Assembly: GCA_000799755.1 (NCBI GenBank)
Contig: JUHI01000001.1
Coordinates: 1,116,001-1,180,000, forward strand
Length of the DNA: 64,000 bases
Direction: 5' to 3'
From: Martinezella tropici
GTDB lineage: Bacteria > Pseudomonadota > Alphaproteobacteria > Rhizobiales > Rhizobiaceae
A program made the translations under genes and the position numbers. The stretch's first letter is position 1, and each line of letters opens with the position of its first letter. Under the pieces are notes generated by a model. It made no database searches. It was not told where the DNA came from and saw only the letters and a list, made by a program, of their open reading frames with translations. This document shows positions 1-9,359 of the stretch, one piece after another.

Positions 1-846
1 GTGCGGAGCTGCGCCGCCGTAGGTGTCGACGATGATCTTGCGGCCGGTGAGGCCGGCGTCGCCGTCCGGGCCGCCGATGACGAACTTGCCCGTGGGATTG
101 ATGTACCACTTGCAATCGGCAGCGATCTTCAGATCACCAAGGGCTTCGACGATATAAGGCTCGACAACGGCGCGAACCTTGTTCGAATCCCAGCTGTCGT
201 CGAGATGCTGGGTGGAGAGAACGATCGAGGTCGCTTCGGACGGCTTGCCGTCGACGTAGCGAACCGTCACCTGGCTCTTGGCGTCCGGGCCGAGCTTGGC
301 GACTTCGCCATCGCCCTTCTTGCGGGCGGCAGCGAGCAGCTGCAGGATCTTGTGCGAATAGTAGATCGGCGCCGGCATGAGGTCAGGCGTTTCCTTGCAG
401 GCGTAGCCGAACATGATGCCCTGGTCGCCGGCACCTTCGTCGCCCTGCTGGTCGGCGGCGTTGTCGACGCCCTGGGCGATATCGGCGGACTGCGAGTGCA
501 GGAGAACGTCGATGCGGGCCTTCTTCCAGTGGAAGCCGTCCTGCTCGTAGCCGATATCCTTGATAGCGCGGCGCGCGGCGGCCTTGAACTTCGAAGGATT
601 GATGACGTCGTTGCCGTCCTTGTCCTTCTTCATCAGGCTCGGCGGCAGACGCACTTCACCGGCGATCACGACGCGGTTGGTGGTGGCAAGGGTCTCGCAT
701 GCAATGCGCACGGTCCAGGGGTTTACTCCGGTCTTTGCAGCTTCGCGGTAGACCAGATCGACAATTTCATCAGAAATGCGGTCACAAACTTTATCCGGGT
801 GACCTTCGGCAACAGACTCACTCGTAAACAGATAATTCGCGCGCAT
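1..846 (-). CDS. metK: S-adenosylmethionine synthetase, partial (C-terminal part outside the window)
   Basis: MetK makes S-adenosylmethionine from methionine and ATP in the cytosol. Only the first 282 codons are here; the gene runs off the left edge. The protein opens [20 protein letters not shown], the family start, with the substrate-binding EGHPDK segment at residues 14-19. [12 protein letters not shown] (138-149) and [13 protein letters not shown] (258-270) are further MetK signatures. The ATG at 846 has a purine-rich GAGGGGAA before it. The gene lies downstream of praR on the same strand, but a hairpin terminator (about 972-1000) separates them, so it probably has its own promoter in the AT-rich stretch 900-970. 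No known SAM riboswitch was recognised in the leader. Identity is certain. Confidence 0.97.
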   Translation of the reverse strand, partial: MRANYLFTSESVAEGHPDKVCDRISDEIVDLVYREAAKTGVNPWTVRIACETLATTNRVVIAGEVRLPPSLMKKDKDGNDVINPSKFKAAARRAIKDIGYEQDGFHWKKARIDVLLHSQSADIAQGVDNAADQQGDEGAGDQGIMFGYACKETPDLMPAPIYYSHKILQLLAAARKKGDGEVAKLGPDAKSQVTVRYVDGKPSEATSIVLSTQHLDDSWDSNKVRAVVEPYIVEALGDLKIAADCKWYINPTGKFVIGGPDGDAGLTGRKIIVDTYGGAAPH

Positions 847-918
847 GCGGGATTCCCCTCAAAGAACAAATCTCTGCTTTTGATATTCGCCTCCGCCTCG
901 AAAGACAAGCCGCACAAG

Positions 919-942
919 GACATAAATATATCTTTATATCCC
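919..942 (-). promoter_or_regulatory. AT-rich leader element upstream of metK
   Basis: About 20 bases that are almost all A/T (ATAAATATATCTTTAT on the plus strand, an imperfect palindrome with ATAAA/TTTAT ends) sit in otherwise GC-rich DNA roughly 75-95 bases before the metK start. It could be part of the metK promoter or a regulator site, for example for the adjacent XRE regulator. This is inference from composition and position only. Confidence 0.3.
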
Positions 943-971
943 CGCCCAAGTGATAAAATTTTGCCGTAAAT

Positions 972-1000
972 ACGGAAAAGGCGGCCAAAATGACCGCCTC
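972..1000 (-). terminator. Rho-independent terminator after praR
   Basis: Read on the minus strand, GGCGG and CCGCC form a short stem around an A/T-containing loop and are followed by TTTTCC. It lies 35 bases past the praR stop codon and before the metK leader, so it would separate the two transcripts. Confidence 0.55.
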
Positions 1001-1034
1001 CCGACTTTATCGCTTCGTCCCCCACTTCGAAGAG

Positions 1035-1457
1035 CTATTCGGCATCAGCCTCGGCTGCTAGCGCCTTGACCAGCTCGACAACCTTGCGGCGGACCTTGCC
1101 ATCGGAAATTTTCACGAAGGCGCGGTTGAGCTGCAAGCCTTCCGAAGAAGACAGAAAGTCGACCACGTAGTTGGAGCTGGATGCCTCGGCCATGCCGCCT
1201 GCGGCAGCCGAGTGTTCGCCCGGGGCATCCTCGAAGAAGAAGGAAACCGGGACATTGAGGATGCTGGAGATATTCTGCAGACGGCTGGCGCCGACGCGAT
1301 TGGTGCCTTTTTCGTATTTCTGAATCTGCTGAAATGTGATTCCAAGGCTTTCGCCGAGCTTTTCCTGGCTCATGCCAAGCATTGTGCGGCGGAGGCGTAT
1401 GCGGCTACCGACATGAATGTCGATGGGGTTCGGCTTCTTTTTATTCTCAATCATCAT
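1035..1457 (-). CDS. praR: XRE-family transcriptional regulator (PraR/PhrR type)
   Basis: A small DNA-binding regulator of 140 residues. Residues 16-70 form a Cro/CI-type helix-turn-helix (LGMSQEKLGESLGITFQQIQ, then KYEKG), the form common in alphaproteobacteria. The C-terminal half has no recognised domain. Next to lnt this is the position of phrR, reported as acid/stress-induced in Sinorhizobium medicae, and of the Rhizobium repressor PraR, which controls attachment and quorum-sensing genes; the assignment rests on that context and on the family. Two ATGs overlap at the start (1457 and 1454); an AGGG lies just upstream and fits the second slightly better. A terminator follows the gene. Confidence 0.8.
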   Translation of the reverse strand: MMIENKKKPNPIDIHVGSRIRLRRTMLGMSQEKLGESLGITFQQIQKYEKGTNRVGASRLQNISSILNVPVSFFFEDAPGEHSAAAGGMAEASSSNYVVDFLSSSEGLQLNRAFVKISDGKVRRKVVELVKALAAEADAE

Positions 1458-1605
1458 ATTACCCTAACATAGGTTGAATTCAGGACCTGCCACCCGGTAC
1501 CCTTCACCACCCCTATAACGCCACGTTGCAGCCGACGCCCCCAAGGCCTCCAGTCTACGTTCGAAAGGCGGACATCTAGCACTATGCAATTTTAGGGTTT
1601 TTTGG

Positions 1606-3207
1606 TCAATTCACCCTGAAAATAAAACCCATGCGCGAAATCAGAGCAATCATGCCGACCACTCCGATGATCAACCAAAAGTATGTTTTCCTGGCTTTAT
1701 CGTCGATGCGCGACACGGTTGCGCCACCCAGGGTAGTGTCAATAAAGCCCTGTTGGTTATAGTCGATACCGGAAAGTACCCGTCCATGCGGATCAACAAA
1801 TGCTGAAATGCCCGTGTTGGCGCTTCGAATCAGTGGCAACCCCTGCTCCACCGCCCTCACTCTTGCCTGCAGGAAATGCTGATATGGGCCGGGCGTGTCG
1901 CCGAACCAACCGTCATTCGTGACATTGAGGATGGCGTTGGCCTGGCGGATTTCCGATGCCATCTCGTTCGGGAAGATGATCTCGTAGCAGATCAGCGGAT
2001 AGAATTTGACGCCATCGGGCATGGTCAGCAATTGCCGTTTTGTGGCCGCGGAAAAGCCGCCGGGCAGTTCCACGACATTCTCGATGCCGAGATAGCTCAA
2101 AATATGCTCGAAGGGCACATACTCGCCGAAGGGGACGAGATGGGTCTTGTCGGATGCACCGACGATCTGACCGCGGCCGTCGATGACATAGATCGAATTA
2201 TAATAGCGCGGCTCGACGCCCGGTCCCATGTCCTCGACGCGGACGGCGCCGGTAATCAGGATCTGATCGTCATCGAGCTGATCGGCGATGCGGGCGAGCG
2301 CATCGCGATTATCGGTCAGAATAAAGGGCACGGCCGTCTCCGGCCAGACGATGATATCGGGCCGCTTGCCGCCATTTGCCGGCGGCTGGACCGAAAGCGC
2401 CAGATGCTTGTCGAAGATGGCGGCGCGATCGGCGGCGGTATCCATCTTGGTTTCCTGGTCGATGGAGGGCTGGACGATGCGCACCACAGGCGCGGTCTTA
2501 GCGTCTGTGAGTGGCGCGTCCGGCTGGCTCAGCGCATAATAGCCATAGCCGAAATGGGCGGCGGCAATGAGGACGGCAAGGCCGATCCCCGGCACCCGGC
2601 CCTGGCGGGTGCCAAGCAGCGCGGGCGATGCGAAGACGAAGACCGCCAGCGCCGTGACACCGAGCATGCCGACCACATGCGCCGACTGCATCATCAGCGG
2701 TGTCGGCATGGCGCCATAGCCGATGGCATTCCAGGGAAAGCCGGTGAAAAGGAAGCTGCGCAGCCATTCCAGCAGGCCAAAACTGAAGGCAAGTGCTGCA
2801 ACACGCCCCATGCCGTCGGACCACAGGATGCGGGCAAGCATGGTCGCCACGCCATAGAAGATGGCCAGAAAGGCCGGCAGACCGAGGATTGCGAGCGGCA
2901 ATGCCCAGGCGAATTCATCGGCATCGATCAGCAGCGCATGACCGAGCCACCAGAGGCCGGCGACAAAATAGCCGAAGCCGAAGAGCCAGCCGGTGAAGAA
3001 GGCTGGCCACAAGCGCCCGAGAAAGCCGCTATCCGGACCGGCGGCGACGCCATCCAGCAGCCAGACGAGCAGCGTAAACGAGACGAACATCGCCGCGAAG
3101 AAGCCGAAGGGCGGCAGTGCCAGCACGCCGATAGCCCCGGCAAGGATCGCAAGCAACGCACGTTTGAAACCCCAGACGAGGATCACCCTGCCCGAAAGCC
3201 ATTCCAT
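1606..3207 (-). CDS. lnt: Apolipoprotein N-acyltransferase
   Basis: Lnt adds the third acyl chain to the N-terminal cysteine of lipoproteins in the inner membrane. The 533-residue protein has an N-terminal block of hydrophobic helices (about residues 15-225) followed by a nitrilase-fold domain. The catalytic triad is visible: Glu290 in WPETAVPF, Lys354 in DKTHLVPFGEY and Cys407 in LICYEI. A last hydrophobic helix lies at the C-terminus. The rhizobial gene was described as actA, needed for acid tolerance, with phrR beside it, matching the neighbour here. It begins about 80 bases after the CBS-domain gene on the same strand and is probably co-transcribed with it. Confidence 0.96.
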   Translation of the reverse strand: MEWLSGRVILVWGFKRALLAILAGAIGVLALPPFGFFAAMFVSFTLLVWLLDGVAAGPDSGFLGRLWPAFFTGWLFGFGYFVAGLWWLGHALLIDADEFAWALPLAILGLPAFLAIFYGVATMLARILWSDGMGRVAALAFSFGLLEWLRSFLFTGFPWNAIGYGAMPTPLMMQSAHVVGMLGVTALAVFVFASPALLGTRQGRVPGIGLAVLIAAAHFGYGYYALSQPDAPLTDAKTAPVVRIVQPSIDQETKMDTAADRAAIFDKHLALSVQPPANGGKRPDIIVWPETAVPFILTDNRDALARIADQLDDDQILITGAVRVEDMGPGVEPRYYNSIYVIDGRGQIVGASDKTHLVPFGEYVPFEHILSYLGIENVVELPGGFSAATKRQLLTMPDGVKFYPLICYEIIFPNEMASEIRQANAILNVTNDGWFGDTPGPYQHFLQARVRAVEQGLPLIRSANTGISAFVDPHGRVLSGIDYNQQGFIDTTLGGATVSRIDDKARKTYFWLIIGVVGMIALISRMGFIFRVN

Positions 3208-3286
3208 GCGCCAGCTCCGTCCAATCGCGAATCAACTGGCGGCAGTCTTTCAAAAAAGCAGCGGTTTGTCCCGCCGTAGCGCCCGA

Positions 3287-4459
3287 TTAATGGCTGGTCG
3301 CGTTGCGTTCTGCCGATGTTTCCTCAGCGATCGCTTCCGGCGCAGGCAGGTCGCGCTCCGACGCCCCCGCCTCGCCTTCCAGCTTGACGGTCGGCCGGCG
3401 ACGAACGGCATGGCGCTTGCGCGTGATGCGCACCCGCTTGATGCGACGCGGATCGGCATCGAGAATATGGAACTCGAAACCTGGCAGCGCCTGCACCACC
3501 TCGCCACGTACCGGAATGCGGCCTAGCGCGGAGAAGATGAGGCCGCCAAGCGTATCCACTTCGTCCACCTGCTCGGCGATGTCGAAATCCGGGCCGATCG
3601 CGGCGGCGATCTCCTCCAGCTCGACACGGGCATCGGCAACAAAGACGTCTTCGGAGACGCGCTTGAACATCACTTCTTCGTCATCGTGCTCGTCGTCGAT
3701 GTCGCCGACGACCATTTCGACGATGTCCTCGTGCGAAGCGAGACCATCCGTGCCGCCGTACTCGTCGATCACAAGCGCCATCTGCGTGCGGTTGACCTGC
3801 ATACGACGCAGGAGATCGGAGGCCAGCATCGACGGCGGGACGAACAGGATCTTGCGGATGATGCCGGCCTCGACCAGCGTCTTCTGCAGATCGACGCGCG
3901 AAAGATCAAAATTCGGCTTCGCCGAGCGTGTCGGCTTTTCCGTGACAGACGCTGCCGTTGTGGCGGCGGCCGTCTTCGTGCTGCTGCCACGGCGCTTGTT
4001 GCGCGCCTGCTTGGCCACATAGGAGAGCAGGTCGCGAATATGCACCATGCCGCGCGGATCATCCAGCGTATCGGCATAGACCGGCATGCGCGAGCGGCCG
4101 CTTTCCTCGAACAGGATCATCAGTTCGCCGATGGTGATGTTCTGGTCCACAGCCTCGATATCGGCGCGCGGCACCATGACATCCTCGACGCGCACCTCGC
4201 GGAAGCGCAGGATATTGTGCAGCATCGCCCGCTCGTCGGCGGAGAAGGCATCGTCACCGGCCGCGTTGGTCATCAACGCGTCGGCAAGATCCTCGCGCAG
4301 CCGGGCGGAGTCCTGTGCCGGGCGCAATATGCGCGCAGCGCGTGCCCAGAATGAAGATTGGGATCGCTTGCCGTTGCTACTACTGCCTACCTCGTCGGAG
4401 GAGGCCGCATCGGCGCTGTCTTTGGCCTCGGGGGCCGTTCGTGTCGTAAAGTCGCTCAT
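3287..4459 (-). CDS. CBS-domain protein of the CorC/TlyC (hemolysin-like) family
   Basis: A 390-residue protein with no membrane segments. A charged N-terminal tail is followed by two CBS domains (around residues 85-150 and 205-265; VEDVMVPRADI and VIDEYGGTDGL are typical) and a CorC_HlyC domain (about 280-350, with VDTLGGLIFSALGRIPV). Family members are linked to divalent-cation handling and, by old annotation, to haemolysin, but the exact role is not settled. An Ala/Thr/Lys-rich insert (about 155-185) lies between the CBS repeats. It sits 25 bases after ybeY in the same orientation, an order common in bacteria (phoH-ybeY-corC-lnt). The family call is firm; the function is not. Confidence 0.85.
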   Translation of the reverse strand: MSDFTTRTAPEAKDSADAASSDEVGSSSNGKRSQSSFWARAARILRPAQDSARLREDLADALMTNAAGDDAFSADERAMLHNILRFREVRVEDVMVPRADIEAVDQNITIGELMILFEESGRSRMPVYADTLDDPRGMVHIRDLLSYVAKQARNKRRGSSTKTAAATTAASVTEKPTRSAKPNFDLSRVDLQKTLVEAGIIRKILFVPPSMLASDLLRRMQVNRTQMALVIDEYGGTDGLASHEDIVEMVVGDIDDEHDDEEVMFKRVSEDVFVADARVELEEIAAAIGPDFDIAEQVDEVDTLGGLIFSALGRIPVRGEVVQALPGFEFHILDADPRRIKRVRITRKRHAVRRRPTVKLEGEAGASERDLPAPEAIAEETSAERNATSH

Positions 4460-4484
4460 TGTTCCTGGTCAGACAGGGTTCAAA

Positions 4485-4991
4485 TCAAATGGGGTCTTGT
4501 CCCGCATAGGGATCAGATAGGCCAAGACTAGCCAAAATGCGAGTCTCCAGCCCCTCCATTCTTTCGGCTTCGCTATTATTCATATGGTCGTAGCCGAAGA
4601 GATGCAAGAAACCATGCACCATCAAATGGGTCAAATGCTCGTCAAAACTCTTTTCGAGATCGACGGCTTCGCGCTCCACCGTTTCCCTGGCGATGATGAT
4701 ATCGCCAAGCATCGGGCCGGGCTTGCCGCCGGGTTCCAGCGGAAAGGCCGGGAAGGACAACACGTTCGTCGCCTTGTCCTGCGAGCGCCATTCCGCGTTG
4801 ATTTCGCGGATCGAGGCATCGTCGGTGAAGACCAGTGACAATTCGGGCGCCATTTTCGGAAATGGCTGCTTCTCGTGTTTCTTGAGATAGGCCGCGGCCT
4901 CGCCAAGCACCCGCTCGGCAAGCGCCTGCAATTCCTCTTCGGAGGGCCAATCGCCCTCCTCCACGCTGACTTGTATATCGAGTTCTGCCAT
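4485..4991 (-). CDS. ybeY: Endoribonuclease YbeY (rRNA maturation factor)
   Basis: YbeY is a single-strand-specific metallo-endoribonuclease used in 16S rRNA 3' end maturation and ribosome quality control. The 168-residue protein carries the diagnostic zinc site HGFLHLFGYDH with His126, His130 and His136. RSQDKATNVLSFP (about 69-81) is a second conserved block. In Sinorhizobium the orthologue also influences sRNA-dependent regulation. It lies 18 bases downstream of phoH and upstream of the CBS gene, the usual arrangement. Confidence 0.95.
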   Translation of the reverse strand: MAELDIQVSVEEGDWPSEEELQALAERVLGEAAAYLKKHEKQPFPKMAPELSLVFTDDASIREINAEWRSQDKATNVLSFPAFPLEPGGKPGPMLGDIIIARETVEREAVDLEKSFDEHLTHLMVHGFLHLFGYDHMNNSEAERMEGLETRILASLGLSDPYAGQDPI

Positions 4992-5009
4992 GAGTGTTCG
5001 CGCCGCAGA

Positions 5010-6062
5010 TCAGATCTGCGGATCGCTTTCCTCTGCCTTTGCGGCATAGGTGGAATCGTAGGCCCGGACGATGCGCGCCACCAGCGGATGGCGGACGACG
5101 TCCGTATCCTTGAAGCGGACAATGGTGATGCCTTCGACGCCGTGCAGCAGATCGAGCGCCTCCACCAGGCCCGACTTGACGCCGCGCGGCAGGTCGATCT
5201 GGCTCGGATCGCCCGTTACGATCATCCGCGAGTTTTCGCCGAGACGGGTCAGGAACATCTTCATCTGCATCGATGTCGTGTTCTGCGCCTCGTCGAGGAT
5301 GACAGCGGCATTGGAAAGCGTGCGGCCACGCATGAAGGCAAGCGGCGCGATTTCGATGACACCTGCGGTGATGGCGCGTTCGACCTTGTCGCCGGGCATC
5401 ATGTCGTAAAGCGCGTCATAGAGCGGGCGCAGATAGGGATCGACCTTTTCCTTCATATCGCCGGGCAGGAAGCCGAGGCGTTCGCCGGCTTCTACGGCCG
5501 GGCGCGACAGGATGATCTTTTCCACCGCACCGCGCTCCAGGAGCTGGGCAGCGTGCGCGACGGCGAGATAGGTCTTGCCGGTACCGGCAGGGCCGACGCC
5601 GAGAACAAGCTCGGAGCGCTCCAGCGCCCGCATATAGGCATCCTGCGTCGGCGTGCGCGCAATGATCGTTTTCTTGCGCGTCGAAATCTGCGCCATCGTC
5701 AACTTGGCTTTTCTCTCCATGGTCGGCAGCGTCAATTGGTCGTCGGCGGCAACCGCCATGCGGATTGCCCCTTCCACGTCGGAACGCTCCACATTGCCGC
5801 CCTTTTGCAGCTTGTCATAGAGGTAATCGAGCGTGCGGCGCGCCTGGTTGGTGGCCAGCACATCGCCAGTAATGACGACGGAATTGCCTCGGGCGCGAGC
5901 ATCGATGCCGAGACGTTCCTCGAGCAGCTTCAAATTCTGGTCGAACTGCCCGAAAAGCTCGCTGGCGAACCGATTATTCTCGAACGTCAGGGTGAAGTGA
6001 TTGGCGTCGCTCGCGGTGCGGGGCTGGCGCGATGAAGAAGAAACCAATTCCTGTCCGTTCAA
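5010..6062 (-). CDS. phoH: PhoH-like ATPase
   Basis: A cytosolic P-loop ATPase of 350 residues. The Walker A motif GPAGTGKT is at 157-164 and Walker B is AVILDEAQN; the N-terminal 110 residues form the KH-like part seen in PhoH proteins of this length. Family members are thought to act as RNA-associated ATPases together with YbeY; the biochemical role is poorly defined. It lies 18 bases after miaB and directly before ybeY, so a miaB-phoH-ybeY-CBS-lnt transcription unit is likely. Confidence 0.93.
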   Translation of the reverse strand: MNGQELVSSSSRQPRTASDANHFTLTFENNRFASELFGQFDQNLKLLEERLGIDARARGNSVVITGDVLATNQARRTLDYLYDKLQKGGNVERSDVEGAIRMAVAADDQLTLPTMERKAKLTMAQISTRKKTIIARTPTQDAYMRALERSELVLGVGPAGTGKTYLAVAHAAQLLERGAVEKIILSRPAVEAGERLGFLPGDMKEKVDPYLRPLYDALYDMMPGDKVERAITAGVIEIAPLAFMRGRTLSNAAVILDEAQNTTSMQMKMFLTRLGENSRMIVTGDPSQIDLPRGVKSGLVEALDLLHGVEGITIVRFKDTDVVRHPLVARIVRAYDSTYAAKAEESDPQI

Positions 6063-6080
6063 GCGGTGCGGCTCCTTTGG

Positions 6081-7505
6081 CTAGGCCGGAACCTGGAGCA
6101 ACTCAGCAAAAAGGCTGTTGGTGCTCGTTCCGGTGATTCGTACGTTAATAATGTCACCGATTTGCGATGCTTTTGCATCAACATTCACAGATTGCAGCCA
6201 GGGAGAGCGTCCAATCAACTGGCCCGGCATCCGGCCCGGCTTTTCCAGAAGGATATCCACTGTTTTGCCCACACAAGCCTCGGCAAACGCATGCTGCTGC
6301 CTCAGCAGCAATGCCTGCAATCGCTCCAGCCGCTCGGTCTTGACCTCTTCGGGCACCTGATCCTTCAGCTCCGCTCCGGGCGTGCCCGGCCGCGTCGAGT
6401 ATTTGAACGAGAAGGCCTGTGCATAATTCACCTCCTCGATCAGCTTGAGTGTATCCTCAAAATCCTGGTCTGTCTCCCCCGGGAAGCCGACGATGAAATC
6501 GCCCGAAAGGGCGATATCGGGGCGAGCCGTGCGGATCTTCTCGATCAGCGTGAGGTATTCCGCAGCCGTATGCCGGCGGTTCATCGCCTTCAGAATTCTG
6601 TCCGAACCGGCCTGCACGGGTAGGTGCAGATAGGGCATCAGCGTGCGCAGGTCGCGATGTGCACCGATCAGCCGGTCGTCCATATCGCGCGGGTGGCTGG
6701 TGGTGTAGCGCAAGCGCGCCAGGCCGGGAATCTCCGCCAGGCGATAGAGGAGGTCGCCGAAGCTCCATGCCTCGCCCGTCGGGCCGAGGCCATGCCAGGC
6801 GTTGACGTTCTGGCCGAGCAGCGTGATTTCGCGCACGCCGCCATCCACAAGCTTCTCGGCTTCCTCGACGATCTGGGAGACCGGACGGGAAACTTCGGAG
6901 CCGCGCGTATAGGGCACCACGCAGAAGGTACAGAACTTGTCGCAGCCTTCCTGCACCGTCAGAAAGGCGGTGACGCCGCGGGCGCGGATCTTCGTCTTTT
7001 CGGCGATCGGCAGATGCTCGAACTTGTCCTCGATCGCATATTCGGTGTCGACGACGCGCTGGCCTTCCTTGGCGCGGCGAAGCGCATCCGGCAGGCGATG
7101 ATAGGTCTGCGGGCCGATGACCACATCGACGGCGGGCGCGCGGCGCAAGATTTCCTCGCCCTCGGCCTGCGCGACGCAGCCGGTGACGCCGATCATCATC
7201 TCGCGACCGTCGGCTGCCTTGCGCTTCTTCATCTCGCGCAGACGGCCGAGTGCGGAATAGACCTTTTCGGCAGCCTTCTCGCGGATATGACAGGTATTCA
7301 GCAGGACGAGATCGGCCTCTTCCATGTCCTCGGTCGGCTCATAGCCGTCACGGGAAAGCGCATCGCTCATCCGCGTGGAATCGTAGACGTTCATCTGACA
7401 GCCGTAGGTCTTGATGAAGACCTTGCGGCTGTTGGAGCCATCGCGGGGGCCGAGCTGCGAAGCGTCGGTCGCCGGGGCGTCGAGGGTTAGGCTGTCCTTG
7501 GTCAT
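6081..7505 (-). CDS. miaB: tRNA-2-methylthio-N6-dimethylallyladenosine synthase
   Basis: MiaB is a radical-SAM methylthiotransferase that adds the 2-methylthio group to i6A37 of tRNAs reading UNN codons. The 474-residue protein starts its UPF0004 domain with KTYGCQMN (about residues 32-39), whose cysteine helps bind the auxiliary cluster, has the radical-SAM motif CDKFCTFC, and ends in a TRAM domain. NTCHIREKA and [11 protein letters not shown] are further family motifs. Head of a probable operon running into phoH. Confidence 0.96.
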   Translation of the reverse strand: MTKDSLTLDAPATDASQLGPRDGSNSRKVFIKTYGCQMNVYDSTRMSDALSRDGYEPTEDMEEADLVLLNTCHIREKAAEKVYSALGRLREMKKRKAADGREMMIGVTGCVAQAEGEEILRRAPAVDVVIGPQTYHRLPDALRRAKEGQRVVDTEYAIEDKFEHLPIAEKTKIRARGVTAFLTVQEGCDKFCTFCVVPYTRGSEVSRPVSQIVEEAEKLVDGGVREITLLGQNVNAWHGLGPTGEAWSFGDLLYRLAEIPGLARLRYTTSHPRDMDDRLIGAHRDLRTLMPYLHLPVQAGSDRILKAMNRRHTAAEYLTLIEKIRTARPDIALSGDFIVGFPGETDQDFEDTLKLIEEVNYAQAFSFKYSTRPGTPGAELKDQVPEEVKTERLERLQALLLRQQHAFAEACVGKTVDILLEKPGRMPGQLIGRSPWLQSVNVDAKASQIGDIINVRITGTSTNSLFAELLQVPA

Positions 7506-7566
7506 GGGCCGCTATGTAGTGGCTTTTGCCTTCGGAGAAAATGGAAAAGTTGGAATCACCTGGAAA

Positions 7567-8364
7567 TCAGGCGATCTCGCGTCCCAGCAGGCGGCTGGCA
7601 AGCATATTGCGGATACGCCGCGCGATGGTGGCGCTCACTTCCTTGCGGTTGCTGCCGGCCCGATAATCGACCGCTTCGCCGAAGCAGACGTCGACATCTA
7701 TGGCTCCGCACTGGAAGATGCCCTTCAGGTGCGGCACGAGCTCGATATCGCCGGGCCATGCCGTCAGCGGGCGGTAATAGCGGCCCATCGGCGTTCCATG
7801 GACGCGGGTATAGGCGACCGCGACCGGCTGCACATGCACGACGCCATCCGGCGCCTTGGGCAGGGCGGCTGCGGCGGCCCCGAACAGCGAGGATTTGACT
7901 TCGAGCAGCCGATTACCGTCCGAAGTCGTCCCCTCGGGAAACAGCACCATGATTTCGCCATCGGCCATGCGGTCGGCGATCTCGTTCACCTGCTCGCCGG
8001 TCTTGCGCTTCTGCTCGCGCTCGACGAAGACACTCTTCTGCCATTGTGCGAACTGACCGAAGATCGGCCAGTCCCGCACTTCCGACTTGGCGATGAAAGA
8101 GACATCAGCTACCGCTGACAGGACGAGAATGTCGAGCCAGGACGAATGGTTGGACGCCAGCATCAACGGCCGGCTCGTCTCCATCTTGCCGACGACGTGG
8201 ATGCGCACGCCAAGCCAATAACAGACGATGCGATGCCAATAGCGTGGCAGATAGCGTCTGAGCTTCCAGTCGAAGCGCAGGCAAACGATCTGCATTGGCA
8301 GCATCACGGCGCTGACGACGCAAATGACCACGAGGGCACAGCCGATGCGCAGCCTCGTCATCAA
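7567..8364 (-). CDS. olsA: Lyso-ornithine lipid O-acyltransferase (PlsC-like)
   Basis: A 265-residue membrane-associated acyltransferase with an N-terminal hydrophobic helix (residues 6-26) and the PlsC motifs NHSSWLD (about residue 72, catalytic His/Asp) and FPEGT. In Sinorhizobium meliloti the gene beside miaB and fur is olsA, which acylates lyso-ornithine lipid in the second step of ornithine lipid synthesis. Position and length support that call; a plain 1-acylglycerol-3-phosphate acyltransferase is the alternative. The first-step gene, olsB, is in this window at 24.8-25.6 kb rather than beside it. Two ATGs overlap at the start. Confidence 0.8.
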   Translation of the reverse strand: MMTRLRIGCALVVICVVSAVMLPMQIVCLRFDWKLRRYLPRYWHRIVCYWLGVRIHVVGKMETSRPLMLASNHSSWLDILVLSAVADVSFIAKSEVRDWPIFGQFAQWQKSVFVEREQKRKTGEQVNEIADRMADGEIMVLFPEGTTSDGNRLLEVKSSLFGAAAAALPKAPDGVVHVQPVAVAYTRVHGTPMGRYYRPLTAWPGDIELVPHLKGIFQCGAIDVDVCFGEAVDYRAGSNRKEVSATIARRIRNMLASRLLGREIA

Positions 8365-8394
8365 ATCATTCGCTCCTGCATGAAAGCCTTCACG

Positions 8395-8826
8395 TCAAGC
8401 TTCGTCCTTCTTCAGCGGGATGCCGTAAAGCTCCAGCCGGTGGTCGACGAGTTTGAATCCGTGTTCGCGGGCGATGCGCTCCTGCAGCGCCTCGATTTCC
8501 GGCGAATGAAATTCGATCACCTGGCCACTCTTGAGATCGATCAGGTGATCGTGGTGCTCTTCCGGCACGGTCTCGTAGCGGGAGCGTCCATCGCGAAAAT
8601 CGTGGCGGGCTAGAAGGCCGGCATCCTCGAACAGTTTTACCGTGCGATAGACCGTGGAAATCGAGATCTTCGCATCCACTTCTACGGAACGGCGATAGAG
8701 CTCCTCGACATCAGGATGATCCCCGGAGCTCTCGATGATGCGCGCAATGACCCGGCGCTGGTCCGTCATGCGCATACCGCGCTCGGCGCAAAGCTCCTCC
8801 AGGGATTTTACGGCATCTTCCATCAA
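8395..8826 (-). CDS. mur: Fur-family metalloregulator (Mur type)
   Basis: A 143-residue Fur-family repressor: winged helix in residues 1-85 (RMTDQRRVIARII, ISTVYRTVKLFEDAGLL) and a dimerisation/metal domain with EEHHDHLID. In rhizobia the orthologue at this position senses manganese and represses Mn uptake (Mur) rather than acting as the main iron regulator, which is RirA/Irr in this group. The CxxC zinc ligands of enteric Fur are absent: the usual HLICxxC segment reads HLIDLKSGQ. Start could be either of two adjacent ATGs. Downstream of rimI-tsaB in gene order but on the same strand. Confidence 0.88.
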   Translation of the reverse strand: MMEDAVKSLEELCAERGMRMTDQRRVIARIIESSGDHPDVEELYRRSVEVDAKISISTVYRTVKLFEDAGLLARHDFRDGRSRYETVPEEHHDHLIDLKSGQVIEFHSPEIEALQERIAREHGFKLVDHRLELYGIPLKKDEA

Positions 8827-8862
8827 TCGTTGTCTTCGGTCTGTTTGGACTGTGACAACGGA

Positions 8863-9357
8863 CTAGCGAAGAACGCGGCGCATGACAAGCGCCGTCGACT
8901 TCTGGCCGTTTTCGCCGACATAATAGGCCTTGCGCTCGCCGACCGTCTCGAAACCGAGCTTGCGGTAAAGGCCGAGCGCCGGCTGATTGCCGCCATCGAC
9001 CTCCAGAAACATGGTTTCGCCGCCGCGATTGCGGGCCTCGCGAAGGGCCGCGTGCATCAGCCGCCAGCCGAGGCCGGAACGTCCGAGCTTGGCATTGACG
9101 GCGATCGTCAGGATTTCGCCCTCGCCTGCCACATGCCGCGCCAGCACGAAGCCCGGAAGCGCTTTTTTCAGGATGGCGTTGGTCTGGCGCGCGACGAAGC
9201 CGAAAGTCGTGTCCTGGCCGAGGAGGCCTTGAAATTCACTCTCGTCCCAGACCCGCGGGAACCGCTCGCCATGCAGGAGCGCCACCTCGGCGCAATCCTT
9301 GAGTTCCATCGGGACGATTTCGTATTCGGCTTTCAGAGTCAGATAGGATTCGAGCAT
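8863..9357 (-). CDS. rimI: Ribosomal-protein-alanine N-acetyltransferase-like GNAT protein
   Basis: A 164-residue GNAT acetyltransferase. The acetyl-CoA loop is RSGLGWRLM (Q/RxxGxG/A type) and ALGLYRKLGFETVGERKAYY is the typical RimI C-terminal block. It starts two bases after the tsaB stop codon, the common bacterial tsaB-rimI pair, which supports the RimI assignment (N-acetylation of ribosomal protein S18, or a broader N-acetylation role). Confidence 0.85.
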   Translation of the reverse strand: MLESYLTLKAEYEIVPMELKDCAEVALLHGERFPRVWDESEFQGLLGQDTTFGFVARQTNAILKKALPGFVLARHVAGEGEILTIAVNAKLGRSGLGWRLMHAALREARNRGGETMFLEVDGGNQPALGLYRKLGFETVGERKAYYVGENGQKSTALVMRRVLR

Positions 9358-9359
9358 GT

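Noticed and set aside
847..1034. SAM riboswitch upstream of metK
   Set aside because: The leader does not show the conserved SAM-II or other known SAM aptamer blocks that I could recognise.
1876..3279. 467-codon plus-strand frame opposite lnt
   Set aside because: Antisense to a gene with an intact catalytic triad; composition (many Arg, Gly, Asp, His) is typical of a shadow frame.
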